A stretch of 64,000 nucleotides of DNA, from assembly GCF_020283565.1 (NCBI RefSeq), contig NC_060064.1:22216337-22280336 (forward strand), written 5' to 3'. Both the position numbers and the translations under genes were made by a program. Below, piece after piece: positions 49,101-60,826 of this stretch; the first letter of the stretch is position 1, and each line of letters begins with the position of its first letter. The stretch is from Trifolium pratense. Lineage: Eukaryota > Streptophyta > Magnoliopsida > Fabales > Fabaceae. Under the pieces are notes generated by a model. The model was not told where the DNA came from. It did not search any database and saw nothing but the letters and a program-made list of their open reading frames with translations.

Positions 49101-51037
49101 CTCAAATAACGTACCGACTATGAATACCCCCCCCACATACCCAATACTTCAAGAATTGCGTACCACATTACCCGAACTCATATGATATCACATACCAAAG
49201 CGAATTTTGAACCTAATGACTATGGACTGCCCTGACATGCTGGCATAGAATATCAGAGGACACTGGACCAGCTACTTTAGTGCAGTTCCTTGGTTTTTGG
49301 CGTTATGATACAAATAATAGAAACCTTCAATGTATACCAGGGCTTTGTTAATATTACTTTCATGGATCATAACTAATTTTTAAACTCCTATAAATAATTG
49401 AGACATACATGTACAACAAAAATCTTATTTAGATGATGAGATCTTTATAGTATTGGCTGCTGATAATTGAGTGCAATGTTGTATGGTGCTTTTTCTATGG
49501 GCCGGGTTCAAAACTAACTAATTTGAGAGTATGACCATAGCCAAAAAAACGTAATTAACTGTTGTTTTTATTAGGGTATACACTACTCAACAGCACATTA
49601 TTTAAATTGAAATTTGTGATCCTGATATCCTTAAATAGGCCATGTTATTTATGTTTATTTGATTCCAGATATGTATATTTACTAGTTAATGATGGATAGT
49701 GTTCTTCTGTGTTGTACTATTTGTATGGGAAATGCTGATTTACAGTTTTGTTTTGTGATGCAACACATACACCTGCCTCAATCGTCATGTTGATTGTAAA
49801 TTCCTAGATATTTCAACTGAAGCTCAACGATTTATGCAGGGAAACACAGCTGCGGTCATTTTATTCCACTACTGAGGAGATACAATCATTGTTTGCCAAG
49901 CAACAGGAACAATTGAAAGCTATGCAAAGAACTCTAGAAGATGATGAAAATTATGATAATACTTCTGCAGATATGGATGGAGTTGTAGGTGGAACGTCAG
50001 GAAGAGAAAAAGGTGGTGCCGTACACCACAGTAACAATGCTGCCAAAGCAGGATCTACCACTTCTGCCCAGAAGCTTACCAGAGAACAAGTTGAAACATC
50101 GAGTAACGAAGCAAGTGTCACTGAGAAGCATGACTGTGATATAAGAAGTGAAGGATGCCAAAATACACAAGAGGCGTGCCAAAATACACAAGAGGCAGAA
50201 TTCACCAGTGCTGATAATGACCACGGTGTTAGAGGTTGCATTGGTTCTGATGTTGATGGTGTTGGCACAACAGTTATGATGGAAGGAGATGCTATAGGAA
50301 CAGAACGAGTTCTGGAAACTGAAAGTCCATCAAATATTGGTGAACGGAATTTTGATTTGAACAAGGAGAGTCCTTTAGAAGGGGATACTATGAAGATTGA
50401 TGATGATATGGAAACAGAGAAGCATGATCATCAGACACCTTGTCGTGAACATTCACAACACTCGCAATCAAATATTCATGTAGATACTGAAAAGACTATT
50501 GAGGGTACAGAAGCTGGATGCCTCCTAATCAGAACCGAAGACCTTATAACTTCAGAAGTCCCTGGTAGCTGGGCTTGCAATACTGCCCCTTCTGCACACG
50601 GGGAAAATGAATCTTCAAGAAGCCGAGACAATAATGAAAGTTCAGGGGCATTGCTTGATTCAAATATTGTGGTGGCGGAGAGTCCAAGCACTCCTTCTGA
50701 TGCTGCCGCTGCTGCCAGAAAGAATGAACGTCGAGCACTAAGTGAGATGATTGGTATTGTTGCTCCTGATTTGAAAGAGCAGTTTGAAGGTGCTGCTTAT
50801 GATTGTGGCCGAAAGGGAGAAGACCATGGTGGTTCATCTGATTCGGATACTGAGAGTTGTAGTGACACTGGTGATGTTGATAGAGCTAATGCAAAGTATG
50901 AATCAATATCCGATGAAGAAACTCAGGGCGTCGACCATGTTGAGGAGGATCAAAAGCAGGATGACTCCATGGATGAGGATGATCAAAAGCAGGAGGACCA
51001 TGTTGATAGAGCTAATGCAAAGTTTTTTTTTGACTAA
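40193..51037 (+). CDS. FHA-domain coiled-coil protein with acidic C-terminus
   Basis: Thirteen exons in consistent phase: 40193-40423, 41148-41320, 41446-41549, 41831-41911, 42405-42508, 42596-42682, 42974-43176, 46889-47090, 47178-47228, 47313-47411, 47500-47559, 47894-48015, 49840-51037; about 904 residues. The FHA domain (about 75-175) keeps the phosphothreonine-binding residues: HRIGR (88-92), NSVSANHC (104-111) and STNGT (135-139). FHA domains bind phosphothreonine peptides, so an adaptor role in nuclear signalling or DNA-damage response is plausible but not shown. A long coiled coil follows (about 210-540; for example RVSDAALRRESELQEAINKL), then an acidic, low-complexity tail. It resembles plant SMAD/FHA proteins such as Arabidopsis At2g45460; I assign no symbol. 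Intron 7 (3.7 kb) and intron 12 (1.8 kb) are full of repeats. Exon 12 has a NAGNAG acceptor (47891/47894). The tail ends oddly in FFFD. Confidence 0.92.
40787..40902 (+). repeat. Au-like SINE in intron 1 of the FHA gene
   Basis: tRNA-like head with A box (CATACTCAGTTGGTAAGGAC) and B box (CTGGGTTGAACCCAGG). The tail ends CTGGCCACTACACTATTTGA followed by CC and an A run, as in plant Au-type SINEs. Confidence 0.8.
42050..42305 (-). repeat. Probable solo LTR or LTR fragment in intron 4
   Basis: On the minus strand a TATAAATAGCTAAAG promoter-like stretch is followed by ATTCAATGAGAATAGCGTTTG and a CTCTTCCCAG end, the layout of an LTR promoter and R region. No second copy or clear boundaries are present. 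Confidence 0.4.
43903..44348 (-). mobile_element. TRIM-like miniature LTR retroelement, minus orientation, in intron 7
   Basis: Minus-strand 5' LTR 44348-44154 (195 bp) starts TGTTGATATTTCAAG and ends CCCAACAGTACA. It is followed at once by TGGTACTAGAGCATGG, close to the methionine-tRNA primer site TGGTATCAGAGC. After about 150 bp a polypurine tract CTTGAGGGGGAGA precedes a second LTR starting at 43999 with the same words (TGTTGATATTTCAAG...AGTCCCACATT). The second LTR stops matching near 43903, so its end is lost. No coding capacity. Confidence 0.75.
44830..45345 (-). repeat. Probable LTR remnant in intron 7
   Basis: Minus-strand text shows GTTTATAGCTATATAAGTGG (TATA-like), then TGTAATTGAACCTTCC and TACAAGCATTTCTCTC, like an LTR promoter and transcript start. 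Boundaries are not resolved. Confidence 0.35.
45933..46694. mobile_element. DNA transposon with dense subterminal CGAGT motifs (full-length copy)
   Basis: Ends GGTTGTCAAACTCGCGAGTA and its inverse (GACTCGCGAGTCTGACAACC) are clear inverted repeats. Within about 150 bp of each end ACTCG/CGAGT words recur many times in both directions (for example AACTCATACGAGTTTACGAG). 762 bp, no transposase frame. A truncated relative lies at 5600-5975. No target duplication was recognised. Confidence 0.85.
48362..48810. mobile_element. MITE with long inverted termini in FHA intron 12
   Basis: The left end GTGTTTGTTTGGATAGATTT with GAGAGAGAAATAAAG is inverted at the right (CTTTCCTATTTCTTTGAACA then TCCAAACACA). 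Purine-rich left and pyrimidine-rich right halves pair over much of the 450 bp. No coding capacity. Confidence 0.8.
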
Positions 51038-51879
51038 TGGGTATTAAGTTGTAGATACCGAAGGAATCCCTCTGTATTTTTACTGATTTGTCTCTTGCTT
51101 TTCTCACCCTCTGTAATAATATTTAGGGCCGGTTATTGTAATTATTTTTATTGTTCAAGTGGGGGTTTTAGCTTTTATTTTCATCAAATGCAAATAATGA
51201 GTGAATTGCTTGAATTTGAATATGAGAATCCAGCTGTGTCGGTGTTATAACTTGAGGAATTTTTATCCGATGTGATCCTATCCAGTTCGATTTTGAGGAA
51301 TTAGTCATTACGGTTGTATAATTGATTTTCGGCTTAGAGTAAAAATGAGGTATAATTTCATTTTGGAGAGTAACACTTGGGTTATTAGTATGAATTTACT
51401 TTTGTGTACCTCATTATGTGGTAGTTAAAGTTCACGAATCAGGACCGTGTAATCCAAAATGTGTGGCCGAGATCATTTACCATGATTTTATAATTAAGTG
51501 GTCCAAATCATTCGATCTATAATTAAAGGTTGTGAATAAAAACTGTGCTTTATTACAGTAGGGAATCACAATCCAATGTTCACATGGCTTGACGTGATAG
51601 TCTCAATGCAATATCATTTAGATCAACTATGGAGCACAATTATTTGATGTTCAAACTCTTTTATTAATAAAATCTTTATTCTTTTGTTTTTATAGGGACC
51701 AAGGTAATAAATAATAACTAGTACTATTTTCAGAAATCAAATTGAAGTATTTCAATACAATTATTTGATGCCCAAAATATGAGCAGAGCAACTATGTGAA
51801 CTTGTTTAGCAAACTCAATCAAAAAATTAAATAGAAAGATTCTTAAACCTGATATAAATGTTGGATGACCCGATTAGAA

Positions 51880-52050
51880 ACCTGATTGCATATGGTCAAA
51901 CGGATTGTGGACAAGGCTCCGATACTATCTTAGAATTGAGAGTTGGGTCTAACTCAATCCCACAAAATCAGCTTGTAAGGTAAGGATTGCCACTTACTTA
52001 TAAGCTCTTGTCCAGACCAACTCACATCCGATGTGAGACTTCTTAACATA
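51880..52050. repeat. Dispersed plant repeat ending in CCGATGTGAGACTT
   Basis: Contains GTTGGGTCTAACTCAATCCC, CAGCTTGTAAGGTAAGGATT and CATCCGATGTGAGACTT, a layout I associate with widespread legume LTR/TRIM-type repeats. No boundaries were set. Confidence 0.45.
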
Positions 52051-52419
52051 TAATAATTCCAAAAATTGTCTCTATTATTTTCTCTCCATTCTAAAATATG
52101 ACCAATTCCATAGATTAAGAAAAATTGTATAAATGGAATAAAAAAGAATAGTATTTTTACAAAAAAATACCATTATCATGCATTGGAGGGTTCTTGTCTT
52201 AAATGCAAAGCGAAAGATATTAAATTATGTGTGATGCAAGTAGTATTAATTAGATGACACAATTAGTAAAAAAAATAAAATAATATAATTAATGTTGAGA
52301 GAAAGGCAGAAGATGACGAAAATACTTTGTTTTGAAAAGATGAATGGTTAGATGGGGGATCGCTAAGGCCTCAGTTTGAGACACTTTTAATTTGAGTTTA
52401 AACGAAGATATTTCAATGG

Positions 52420-53060
52420 AGGACATGTGTTGGTCGGGTTGGGGTGTTGGGTGGAAATGGGTGGGTGTGGTGTTTATTTGCGTGGAGGAAGGGCTATGGG
52501 GAGAGTGTTACATTGCTTTGGATAATATTGTTTTGCAAGACTCTATCGGATTCCGGGGTGTGGTTAGATGATCGAGACACGTGTTATTTTGTTCGAGGGG
52601 CGTATTATATGTTGAGTCATATGGTTTTGAGGGACTTGTCATTTGATTGTGAGTTGGTTTGGAACAAGTTTGTTCCGTTGAAAATTAATACTTTCGCTTA
52701 GAGACTTCTTAGTGATAGACTGATAGGCTACCTAGCAACTAAGTTCATTTTAGATTTTCATGGTTGTTTGTGTAACGACTTGGCTATGTGCTCAACTGGT
52801 GTGTGGAGTTCTAGATGATTTTAATCATCTATTCTTGAATTGTACCCTTTTGGATTAATTTGGGGTGATATTATTAGTTGGGTGGGTGTGCACTGCGCTC
52901 TCCCAAATAATGTTTTCTCTCTTTCTCAACAATTTTGTGGAGCTCACATGTTTCGTAAAGAAATCATGTTGTCTCTTAAACAATCTAATTAGCTACAGTT
53001 TGCTCTATTTGAAAAGAAAGAAGCAAGAGAGTTATTGATTATAAGATATTCTCAACGTTA
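52420..53060 (+). mobile_element. LINE (non-LTR retrotransposon) 3' remnant with zf-RVT-like frame
   Basis: Frames read SGVWLDDRDTCYFVRGAYYM, then ELVWNKFVPLKINTFA with a stop where the family has W, then RLLSDRLIGYL. This matches the reverse-transcriptase zinc-binding region found at the C-terminus of plant LINE proteins. Further pieces (SILELYPFGLIWGDIISWVG) continue in shifted frames. It is a dead fragment; the reverse transcriptase itself is absent. Confidence 0.75.
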
Positions 53061-54204
53061 AAGTTTAAGTTTGGTGGTAGCTGAAGCTCGAAAAAAAAAA
53101 AAGACTTTTGTTTTAACTTACATCGATGGATGACGGATCCCTTTGCTTGTTTAAGTTTTATGCATTTTTTATATTTGGTTCCATTGTAATATAATAACTG
53201 TTTCTTATTTTTATGCACACCTTGTACTTAAAATTTATTGTATATATTTATTTGGCTTCTTATAAAATAATGTTGTATTTAAAATTTAAAAGGATGATCT
53301 ATTTTGCAACAAATGTTTTCTACAAATGGATAAGTGATTTTGGGTGGGAGGGAGTAATAAGTTGACGAATATGCAAATACTACAACATTAATTAATTGTA
53401 ACGAGATGGCAGCTACTGTTCCCTTTCACTGCATGAGATTCCAGCATCAGTAAAAATGTGGTGAAAATAAATTCATATAGCTATGATTGTACATGTTTAA
53501 AAATGCATGTAATGATTATGATGATGGTAATAGAAGACGAAGCAAAGTGATGATTATGATGAGGATGTGTACCAATTTTGAAGGTAATGAATGGCAGTGG
53601 ATAATTGTGTGGCAGAGAAGAAAATCATAGATTTCTAATTTGAATGTAAGGTAAGGTGAAATATTGGTGATGTTGAGGTGGACCACATATAATATATACA
53701 ATAGTTGTTACTTGATGGTGAGTGGTGAATGAGAAATCAGTTGATTTCATAATAAATATAGTGCATGTGAAACTATTGCCTCTCCTTCTCACTTCACTTA
53801 ATTATAATTGTTGATTGATATACATCTCAATCCATCTCCATCTATATTAATTTGTTTGTGGTTTCAAACTAAATTGATATGTGCAAATTTGCAGTTTTTT
53901 TTATGTCATTCTGATCGCCAACTATAATTCACCATTTCGAAAAGTAAGTTTCAAATTTAAGCATTTTCAAAACGTATGATCCAAACCAAACAAAGAGCAA
54001 ATTCAGGGGGCTTTTCGAATTTTTAAGGGTCTAAGAGTAATGTGGAGGGCCTAATGACAATTTTCCTAAAAGTATACGCTCCTTAGCTATCTATGTAGTG
54101 GGCGAATTATTGAGTCACCATAGCGACTAATTAAGCGATTGGATTTTGAAATTGGTAACTAAATCAATTTGTAACCGGTTTGCAAAATATTGTTAAACTT
54201 AATG

Positions 54205-54345
54205 TTGTCAACCGCAGATGGCAGACTATAGTGTTGTTATAGCCGCTATTTGAAAATATATTGTATATTAAATATGTCATGGAATAACAATGGCTTGTCC
54301 AAATTCCACCGCGATAGCTGCTATTTGACAACACTAGTTAAATTA
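54205..54345. repeat. Small inverted-repeat element (GTTGTCAA ends)
   Basis: GTTGTCAACCGCAGATGGCAG at the left and CGCGATAGCTGCTATTTGAC then AAC at the right are imperfect inverse ends. The family resembles the terminus at 34160. Confidence 0.5.
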
Positions 54346-54846
54346 CTAGTTCTTAATGTTAGTTGTTGATGATCGATTTAATATGTTTTATAGATTAGTG
54401 TGTATAAAACAACATCAATCGAGAGATATCTTTATATTGATCATTGTATAACTCAAATGATTAATTACAACATTTAGACATGACTTTATGTTCATGAATA
54501 CCCTATGTTCATAATATAAAAAAGTGGGAAGATAAATCAGTTGAGTGACATTGCCTTTTTATATTTTAGGCATAGAGCACTAGATGCAAGTAAAAGATAT
54601 AAATGCAAGTACAATTGAACTGTTGTTTAAAGTAAAGAAATGTTCATCTCCTCCCTTTAATGTAAATAATCTTAAATGCCACACATGTCACATGCACCCA
54701 AAAGAATCTTCTCTAAAATTAGATAAAAAAATATATATAAATAGATACACAAGTTGCTAGCTCTCATAAATTATACTTCCATATAAAAAACACATAGGCA
54801 ATAAAATCATCTTGAAAATAGAGAGGAACTTTGATATCATAGTTGA

Positions 54847-55005
54847 CTACCAACATCTTCCATCCTCCATAGTGCCAAGTATAATTTGGAGGTAGTAATA
54901 CAAGAAATGAGTGAAGCCCTTGTGGTCCTTGTCCTCATCAAATAGCTCAACCTTCCTTGTTCCAAAAGGATATGATGAGGGATTCAAGAAAAACCAAAAA
55001 ATATC
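54847..55005 (-). pseudogene. Unidentified terminal exon or gene fragment
   Basis: A minus-strand frame reads FWFFLNPSSYPFGTRKVELF, then DEDKDHKGFTHFLYYYLQII and LGTMEDGRCW, and stops at 54847. Composition and continuity look like real coding sequence, with no low-complexity bias. A stop upstream near 55015 and an AG at about 55000 would fit an exon acceptor. I find no convincing upstream exon on the minus strand. I do not recognise the family. It may be the last exon of a lost gene or part of a transposon protein. Confidence 0.35.
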
Positions 55006-55009
55006 CAAC

Positions 55010-57308
55010 TTCACATTTCATCTTTGGTAAAAATCAAACTACAAAAATTTATATAATATACACTATCATGAAAAAAGATACAAATCACTATCAAAAAATA
55101 TATATGAAATTTTATGCAAAATTGCTTTTATCTCTTTTCCCTTTGCATTTCATTTCTAGCTTTGTTTTATTATCTACTTAAAGAAAATGACTCACTTTAA
55201 TATCAAAATAACCCCACACGCTTTGCCCTAGTATGTAACTTCGCTTTCCTAGCTACAATCATCTCCACATTACTCTACCTATATGTCTCATTGTTGCTTT
55301 TTTCTCCTAAATCTAGTAGGGGAATAATTGTGCATTGGTAAAAATATAGACAACCATCAATTTATTTCACCATCTTGGTTATTGGCAAACTATATATAAT
55401 CAAGCATTGGACTAATAAATTTCCAATGCAAGAATATACAAATAAAAATATATTATTCCCTTCGTGTCACAAATTATTTAAGTACGAGTTACTGAAGTGA
55501 TCAGATTCAAATTATCAATCGAACTTTAAATTATCAGGATTCCTTTGTTATTAAAACCGAACATTTATTTAATTAAGATAAAAACAAATATGGTGAGCTA
55601 TATCAAGGCAAAATAACAAATTAAGGGTAACATGTGAAATAGGTGAGACTAAGTTGTTCCACTATGTATCATGATGATATAAACAAAAACCCTCCAATGA
55701 ATGTGAGAAGAGGGGTATGGTGGTCATGATGATAAGGAAGAAGATGAAGCCAAAATGGGGTTCATTTTCCAAATAAATGAGCATGGTTTTGGTACTCAAT
55801 TACATAAAGAAAAGGGACAAAATAAGGGACCTAACCTCATTGACTACTTACCCCTTTCATCTTCATTACCTCTATAATTTTTTTCATTTGCTTCTTCTTC
55901 TTATCCGCACGTGACTTCCACGTGACTTTTCTTTTTGATGTTTGGGGGGATTACTTTAAAGTAAAATTTATATCATGTAATGTAGCTGTCTCTAATTGCC
56001 CTTTTTGACCAGATTATTTTATTTAGTTGCAGCTTGCTTATCTTAAACTAAAATTAATTATAAGTGATTAATTGCATCTATTAAGAGTTTTATTTGAATA
56101 AACTTTTTGCGTTGGACCCGATTCACTATAATCATCCTGTCAATAGTTTTAATCCATTAGAATCTTGTCAAATATATTGAGATTAGTGAGTATAGTAAGT
56201 TCTGACCATACAAAGTTTATTTTTCATTTCTACTTTTCAGGTCTTATATATATATAATATAAGTATAAATAAATAAATAAATTTATTAAAAAAAAATAAT
56301 GTATCTAATTTATATTTTTTAAATTATTGAGATCAATTTGTACATTTTTTTTACTGCATCAATTTTATTTACATCTACTTGTACTCGATAATCAATTAAG
56401 ACGGTCGGATCAAGATTAGACAATTATGTTATAATTTTACATTTTTAACTTTTTTTTCAAGGCATTTTTAACCTAATTTATTGAAGAAAAAGAAATGCAT
56501 AACTGAGTACGTGAGTTGGTCCAATGTCTAAAATCATTTAGTGTATCATTTTTTACTATGCCAATTTTATTTAATTACATCTACATACTCATGCAATAAC
56601 TCGATCATAAATTTTATTTTATTGTCAGAAAGAAAAGATTTGATTGTCAATTATGATGATCAGATCACGATCAAAATCATGTTTTAACTATATCTTTTGT
56701 GTTATGTCAAACTCAATGTCATATTCATCGGTCTAATTATACCATATATATTGGTCTATATATACTTCACCTTACATTCTAACCCTAACAATGAATATCT
56801 CGTTCTAACCCTAACATTCACCTCGATCTTATACTATACTAACATGACTATATGAGTGTTTACATATACACATCATCCACATAATATATTGAGATAAAAA
56901 TTTGTTTTAACCTATCCTAAATAGTGGTATAGTTGGTTCAACTCACACCATTTAAAGTAAGTCGGGTTATTCAAAAACCCACTCTAGATTGGGGTGAGTA
57001 AAATTCAATAGCACTTTGTTGTTCCATCATCACACTTCATTGGAGCACACACTGCGCTCAAGTGCCTTGCGTATAGTACTCATCTTTGTCTCTTCTAATT
57101 ATAGAATTAATTAATTAAATTTTACCTAGTCATACCAGGTGACGTTTAATGAATGAAAAAGTGGGGGTTATGTTTTCCAAGAAAATGTTAAAAAATTATA
57201 AGCATTATGACAATGTTATGGATTTTCTAATGTGAAAGAAACAGAGAGGATTTAAAAAAGGTGGTTCTGCTTTTCAAACAAATCCTTTCTTACGCTATTA
57301 AATATTAC
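55010..57308. other. Intergenic, no gene supported
   Basis: AT-rich DNA. A G-box-like CCACGTGAC pair occurs near 55907-55925 (CACGTGACTTCCACGTGACT), which could be regulatory, but no adjacent gene is seen. Confidence 0.4.
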
Positions 57309-57720
57309 TAGGTCGTTTGTTATAGCTTATTTTAGAAAAAAAATTATTTTTTTATAAAAATAATCACTTTTAATTGTTTTGTATCTGTTTGTTACAGATT
57401 TTTAAAATAATCAAAAGCTGAAAATAATCAGAAAATAGCTAAAAATGAGAAGCTACTAAGAGTAGCTTATAAATAATAGATTTTTTTTAGAGAAGAGAGA
57501 AAAGAAATGTTAAAAGAAGAAAGTTATTTGTAATTAAAAAAATCACTTTTATAAGTTGTATCCAAACAAACTAAAAATTATTTTATTTAAAAAAATTGAT
57601 TTTTATTATAATAAACAAACACAAAGTAAATTCAAATTTTCTAAAAATCTATAAAAATTAATCTCTAAATTATTTTACATTAAAATCACTATTTTTTTAA
57701 TCTATAACAAACGGACCCTA
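57309..57720. mobile_element. hAT-like MITE
   Basis: Ends TAGGTCGTTTGTTATAG and CTATAACAAACGGACCCTA are inverted repeats. The interior is AT-rich and self-complementary (AAAAATAATCACTTTTAATT versus AAAATCACTATTTTTTTAAT). No target duplication resolved. Confidence 0.75.
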
Positions 57721-58257
57721 AGTGAAATTAACAATAATTTTGTGAAATTCTTCGATCTTACTTATAAATAAAAGTAAGTTAGATAAAATTGGTGAATTTA
57801 GTTTAAATTTTAGATTTTTTTTTGGTAAATCGGATATCTTCTGCATGCAACTATAGACTTATGGGACCAAAATGAATGTTAAACTCTCCTTAAGAGTTTT
57901 AACACTGATGCAGGCTCAAGATAAAGATCGAACTCAGAATCTTAAGGTAAAAGAGATCTGTGCCATCTCATCTAATTACTCTTGGGTAAACTTCTTTGGA
58001 CCAATTACGTTAAACTTTTTTTTCTTATAATAATTAATTAAGATTATAGAGAGAGAGTAATATAAACAAATTTATTGCATGAGTAACTATGATAAATTTA
58101 AGAGTTTGTGCAACGATTTTTACTATAGGGATGACAATGGGTGCCCATACGTGTGAGTTTGATACTACCCAAACTCACACCCATATATTCGGGTGCCATC
58201 CAAACCTAAACCCAAATTTATACAGACTCTTGAGACTGAAATTTAAGTTTATTTAAG

Positions 58258-58330
58258 TCACTATGTCTGGTTCAGTGATGAGGATTTAAGTAGTATGATA
58301 AAAGTCATGAGTTCGATCCTCAACTTTAAT
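58258..58330 (+). repeat. SINE-like tRNA-derived fragment
   Basis: GGTTCAGTGATGAGGATTTA is followed by B-box-like CATGAGTTCGATCCTCAAC at tRNA spacing; a weak tail follows. Confidence 0.4.
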
Positions 58331-58916
58331 ATAAACCAAAAGAAAATAAAAATCTATGTTCATTTAAAAGATTTTATAAAATTTAATACCAACAAAAGAT
58401 TATTAAACTCAATAACTAGGACAATTTTTTTATACTTCAACATTTATTACAATGATCACAAAAATAGACTAATCAGGTATATCCATCTCATTGCATATGG
58501 AACTCTAAGATATTGAATTTCATATTAACTCCATAAAAGATTGTTACTGTGGTTCAGCCTCCTCCCGATAGTTGCAAAAGATCGAACCATGATCATTCCT
58601 ATTAAATTTAAGATCAATTGAAGTTCAAAGATTTCGTTTGTTCGTTTAGCTTTTGGATTTTTAACCCTTTACTTTATTTGGGTTTGTCCAATTTGTAACT
58701 TTTTATTTGTTTCACTTTTGCTTATTTTGCAACTTAACAATTTCTTAGCATCCAGTTTGTGCACATCTTGTGCTAATCTAGATTCCTGTTTCTAATATAT
58801 GGTTCTTTGTGTGATTAAAAAAAAATTAAGATCAACTACTACTAGACCTTGAGTAAAAAAAAAAAAAAAAAAAAAACTACTAGACCAACAAACCATTGGT
58901 AAATAAAATTAGGGTC

Positions 58917-59092
58917 ATGCTAAACAGTGCCCCGGGGGCACTAGTTAAGCATACTAAAAAAAAAAGAAAGAATAAAATTAATGATAAGAGATAATAACTT
59001 TTTACATCTTTAAAGTATTGAATTCACAATTTCCAAGATAAAATTTCCATTTTGATATCCTTAACCAGTGCCCCGGGGGCGCTGTTTAGCAT
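58917..59092. mobile_element. MITE with nested palindromic ends, copy 2
   Basis: Ends ATGCTAAACAGTGCCCCGGG and GGGGCGCTGTTTAGCAT are inverted. Inner words GGGGGCACTAGTTAAGCAT and ATCCTTAACCAGTGCCCC repeat the pattern of the copy at 32751-32927. 176 bp. Confidence 0.85.
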
Positions 59093-59219
59093 TTTCCATA
59101 AAATTATACTTACACTAGTGTTTTTTTTCCCTCAATATTTGGAGATTTATTATATACAATAAATGAAACAATAAATTCGGTTGTTTTTTCCTTTATGAAA
59201 AAAATCACATTGGAAGTTA

Positions 59220-59365
59220 CTTCCTCCGGACACAATTATAAAAAAAAGAATTATTTTTAGGTTTATTGAAAAAGTAATGTATCTGATCAATAATATAGAC
59301 TGAATACATTATTTTTTCAATAAATCTAAAAAGTGTTTTTTGTTTATAATTGTGTCAGGAGGGAG
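59220..59365. mobile_element. Stowaway-type MITE
   Basis: Ends TTCCTCCGGACACAATTATA and its inverse TATAATTGTGTCAGGAGGGA are flanked by TA on both sides. Arms extend about 60 bp inward with few mismatches. 146 bp. Confidence 0.9.
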
Positions 59366-60198
59366 TAACAATTTTTTTATTTTATTTTTTTGTTACATGA
59401 AGTTAGCAATATTTCTATCTGTGACATTTCTTTCACTTTGTGTTACTTGGGACTACCTGAAAAAAGTGGGCAGGCATTGGTGTAGCATTAAAAACTATAG
59501 AAACTAGAAGCAACAAACAAAGTGGCCCATTTTAAATGAACCTGGAGTTAATGCAAGTTAATTACCCAATTTGAAAATATATGATGGATGTCAAGTTTAT
59601 CTTCTAATCAGCATAATTAGCACCACTAATTTGTTACAACCTCATGACATGACTTTAAAACTATGTTCTCTTTTTGAAGATCTCAAATTCAAGTCCCAAT
59701 TTTAAGGTCTTGAAACCGAATGGGAAACTTCCAAAGAATGGGTACTGTACTTACTTTTGAGAAAATCATAGTTGTTGCCCAAATGTCTGAGATGGTGTCA
59801 TATCTAAGTATATTGAAATTATTACAAAAATATTTTTGAATGTACTGTGATTTTTTATACATAATTTTATAGATTAAATTGACTAACAAAATACACATTT
59901 AAATAGATTATATGTAACAACACTTTCTCCCCAAAATAATACCATAGTGATTGTACTTAACATTTTATTTTTTTCTAAACACTCAATATTAGTAGTGTTA
60001 GTTTCTATTAATACAGTATATTTTTTCTCCCTTTTTTTGGATTTAATTCTGAATCTCGAATTTTCTTTGCCCTTGACGCAAATTAGTTGAGTTATTCACT
60101 TCACATATCCGACCGTAGTTAAAAATGATTATTTACTTGCCTATTTAAAATTCTTTTCCTCTTTTCAAATTCGACGTTCACACTCACTCACTTGGAAA

Positions 60199-60377
60199 AT
60201 GCTAGACAGTGCCCCGAGATATTGTTTAAGGAAACAAATATAGTAATATGACATTGAAATTTGTAAAGTCAACTCATCGAAATTATAAAAAGTATTATTT
60301 TCAATTTAGAATTTTTCTTTTTTGATTTCCTGAATCAGTGTCCCATGAATCAGTGTCCCAGGGACACCGGTTAACAT
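60199..60377. mobile_element. MITE with nested palindromic ends, copy 3 (upstream of ZPR)
   Basis: Ends ATGCTAGACAGTGCCCCGAG and GTCCCAGGGACACCGGTTAA then CAT; shares interior words with copy 1 (TTGTAAAGTCAAC, ATTTTCAATTTAGAATTTTT). A 15-bp piece (ATGAATCAGTGTCCC) is tandemly duplicated near the right end. It lies about 450 bp upstream of the ZPR start. Confidence 0.8.
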
Positions 60378-60706
60378 ACCTATTAAATATAGTGTCAATT
60401 TTTGTATATCTAAATAACACAATTGTGTTTTGATGTGCCCCAATATAAATTCCTAAAGTTACTTGGAGCTTTTGGACTCCGAAACAATGCAATAAAAAAA
60501 AATACCAAGAAAGTATAAGAGAGACATTTTTTCTTCATCTCTTCTGCTTTTCCTCATCTATTCCTGCCCTTTGTAATCATGAGTCCTTATGCCATCATTA
60601 CCATATAAGTCTCTCTCATCTCTCTCTCACACACACATACAAACACAAAATCACAGCTATATTGATCAATTTTCTTTCACCCTTCTTATATCAAATTTTT
60701 CTCACC

Positions 60707-60826
60707 TATAAAAACCCCTTGTAATTGCCTAATTGTTACACCTCATTCACTAACCATCAATATCTCTTAGCTTCCCATTTTTCTTTTTCTTGCAAGAGAA
60801 ACCTTCTCTCTCAAAAGGGAAACATA
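60707..60826 (+). promoter_or_regulatory. TATA box and 5' leader of the ZPR gene
   Basis: TATAAAA (60707-60713) lies 120 bp before the ATG and is followed by a pyrimidine-rich leader (CTTCCCATTTTTCTTTTTCT). A CT/CA-rich stretch lies at 60612-60645. Confidence 0.6.

Noticed and set aside
49951..50837. Several minus-strand open frames opposite the last FHA exon
   Set aside because: They lie entirely within a long real coding exon on the plus strand and show no family similarity.
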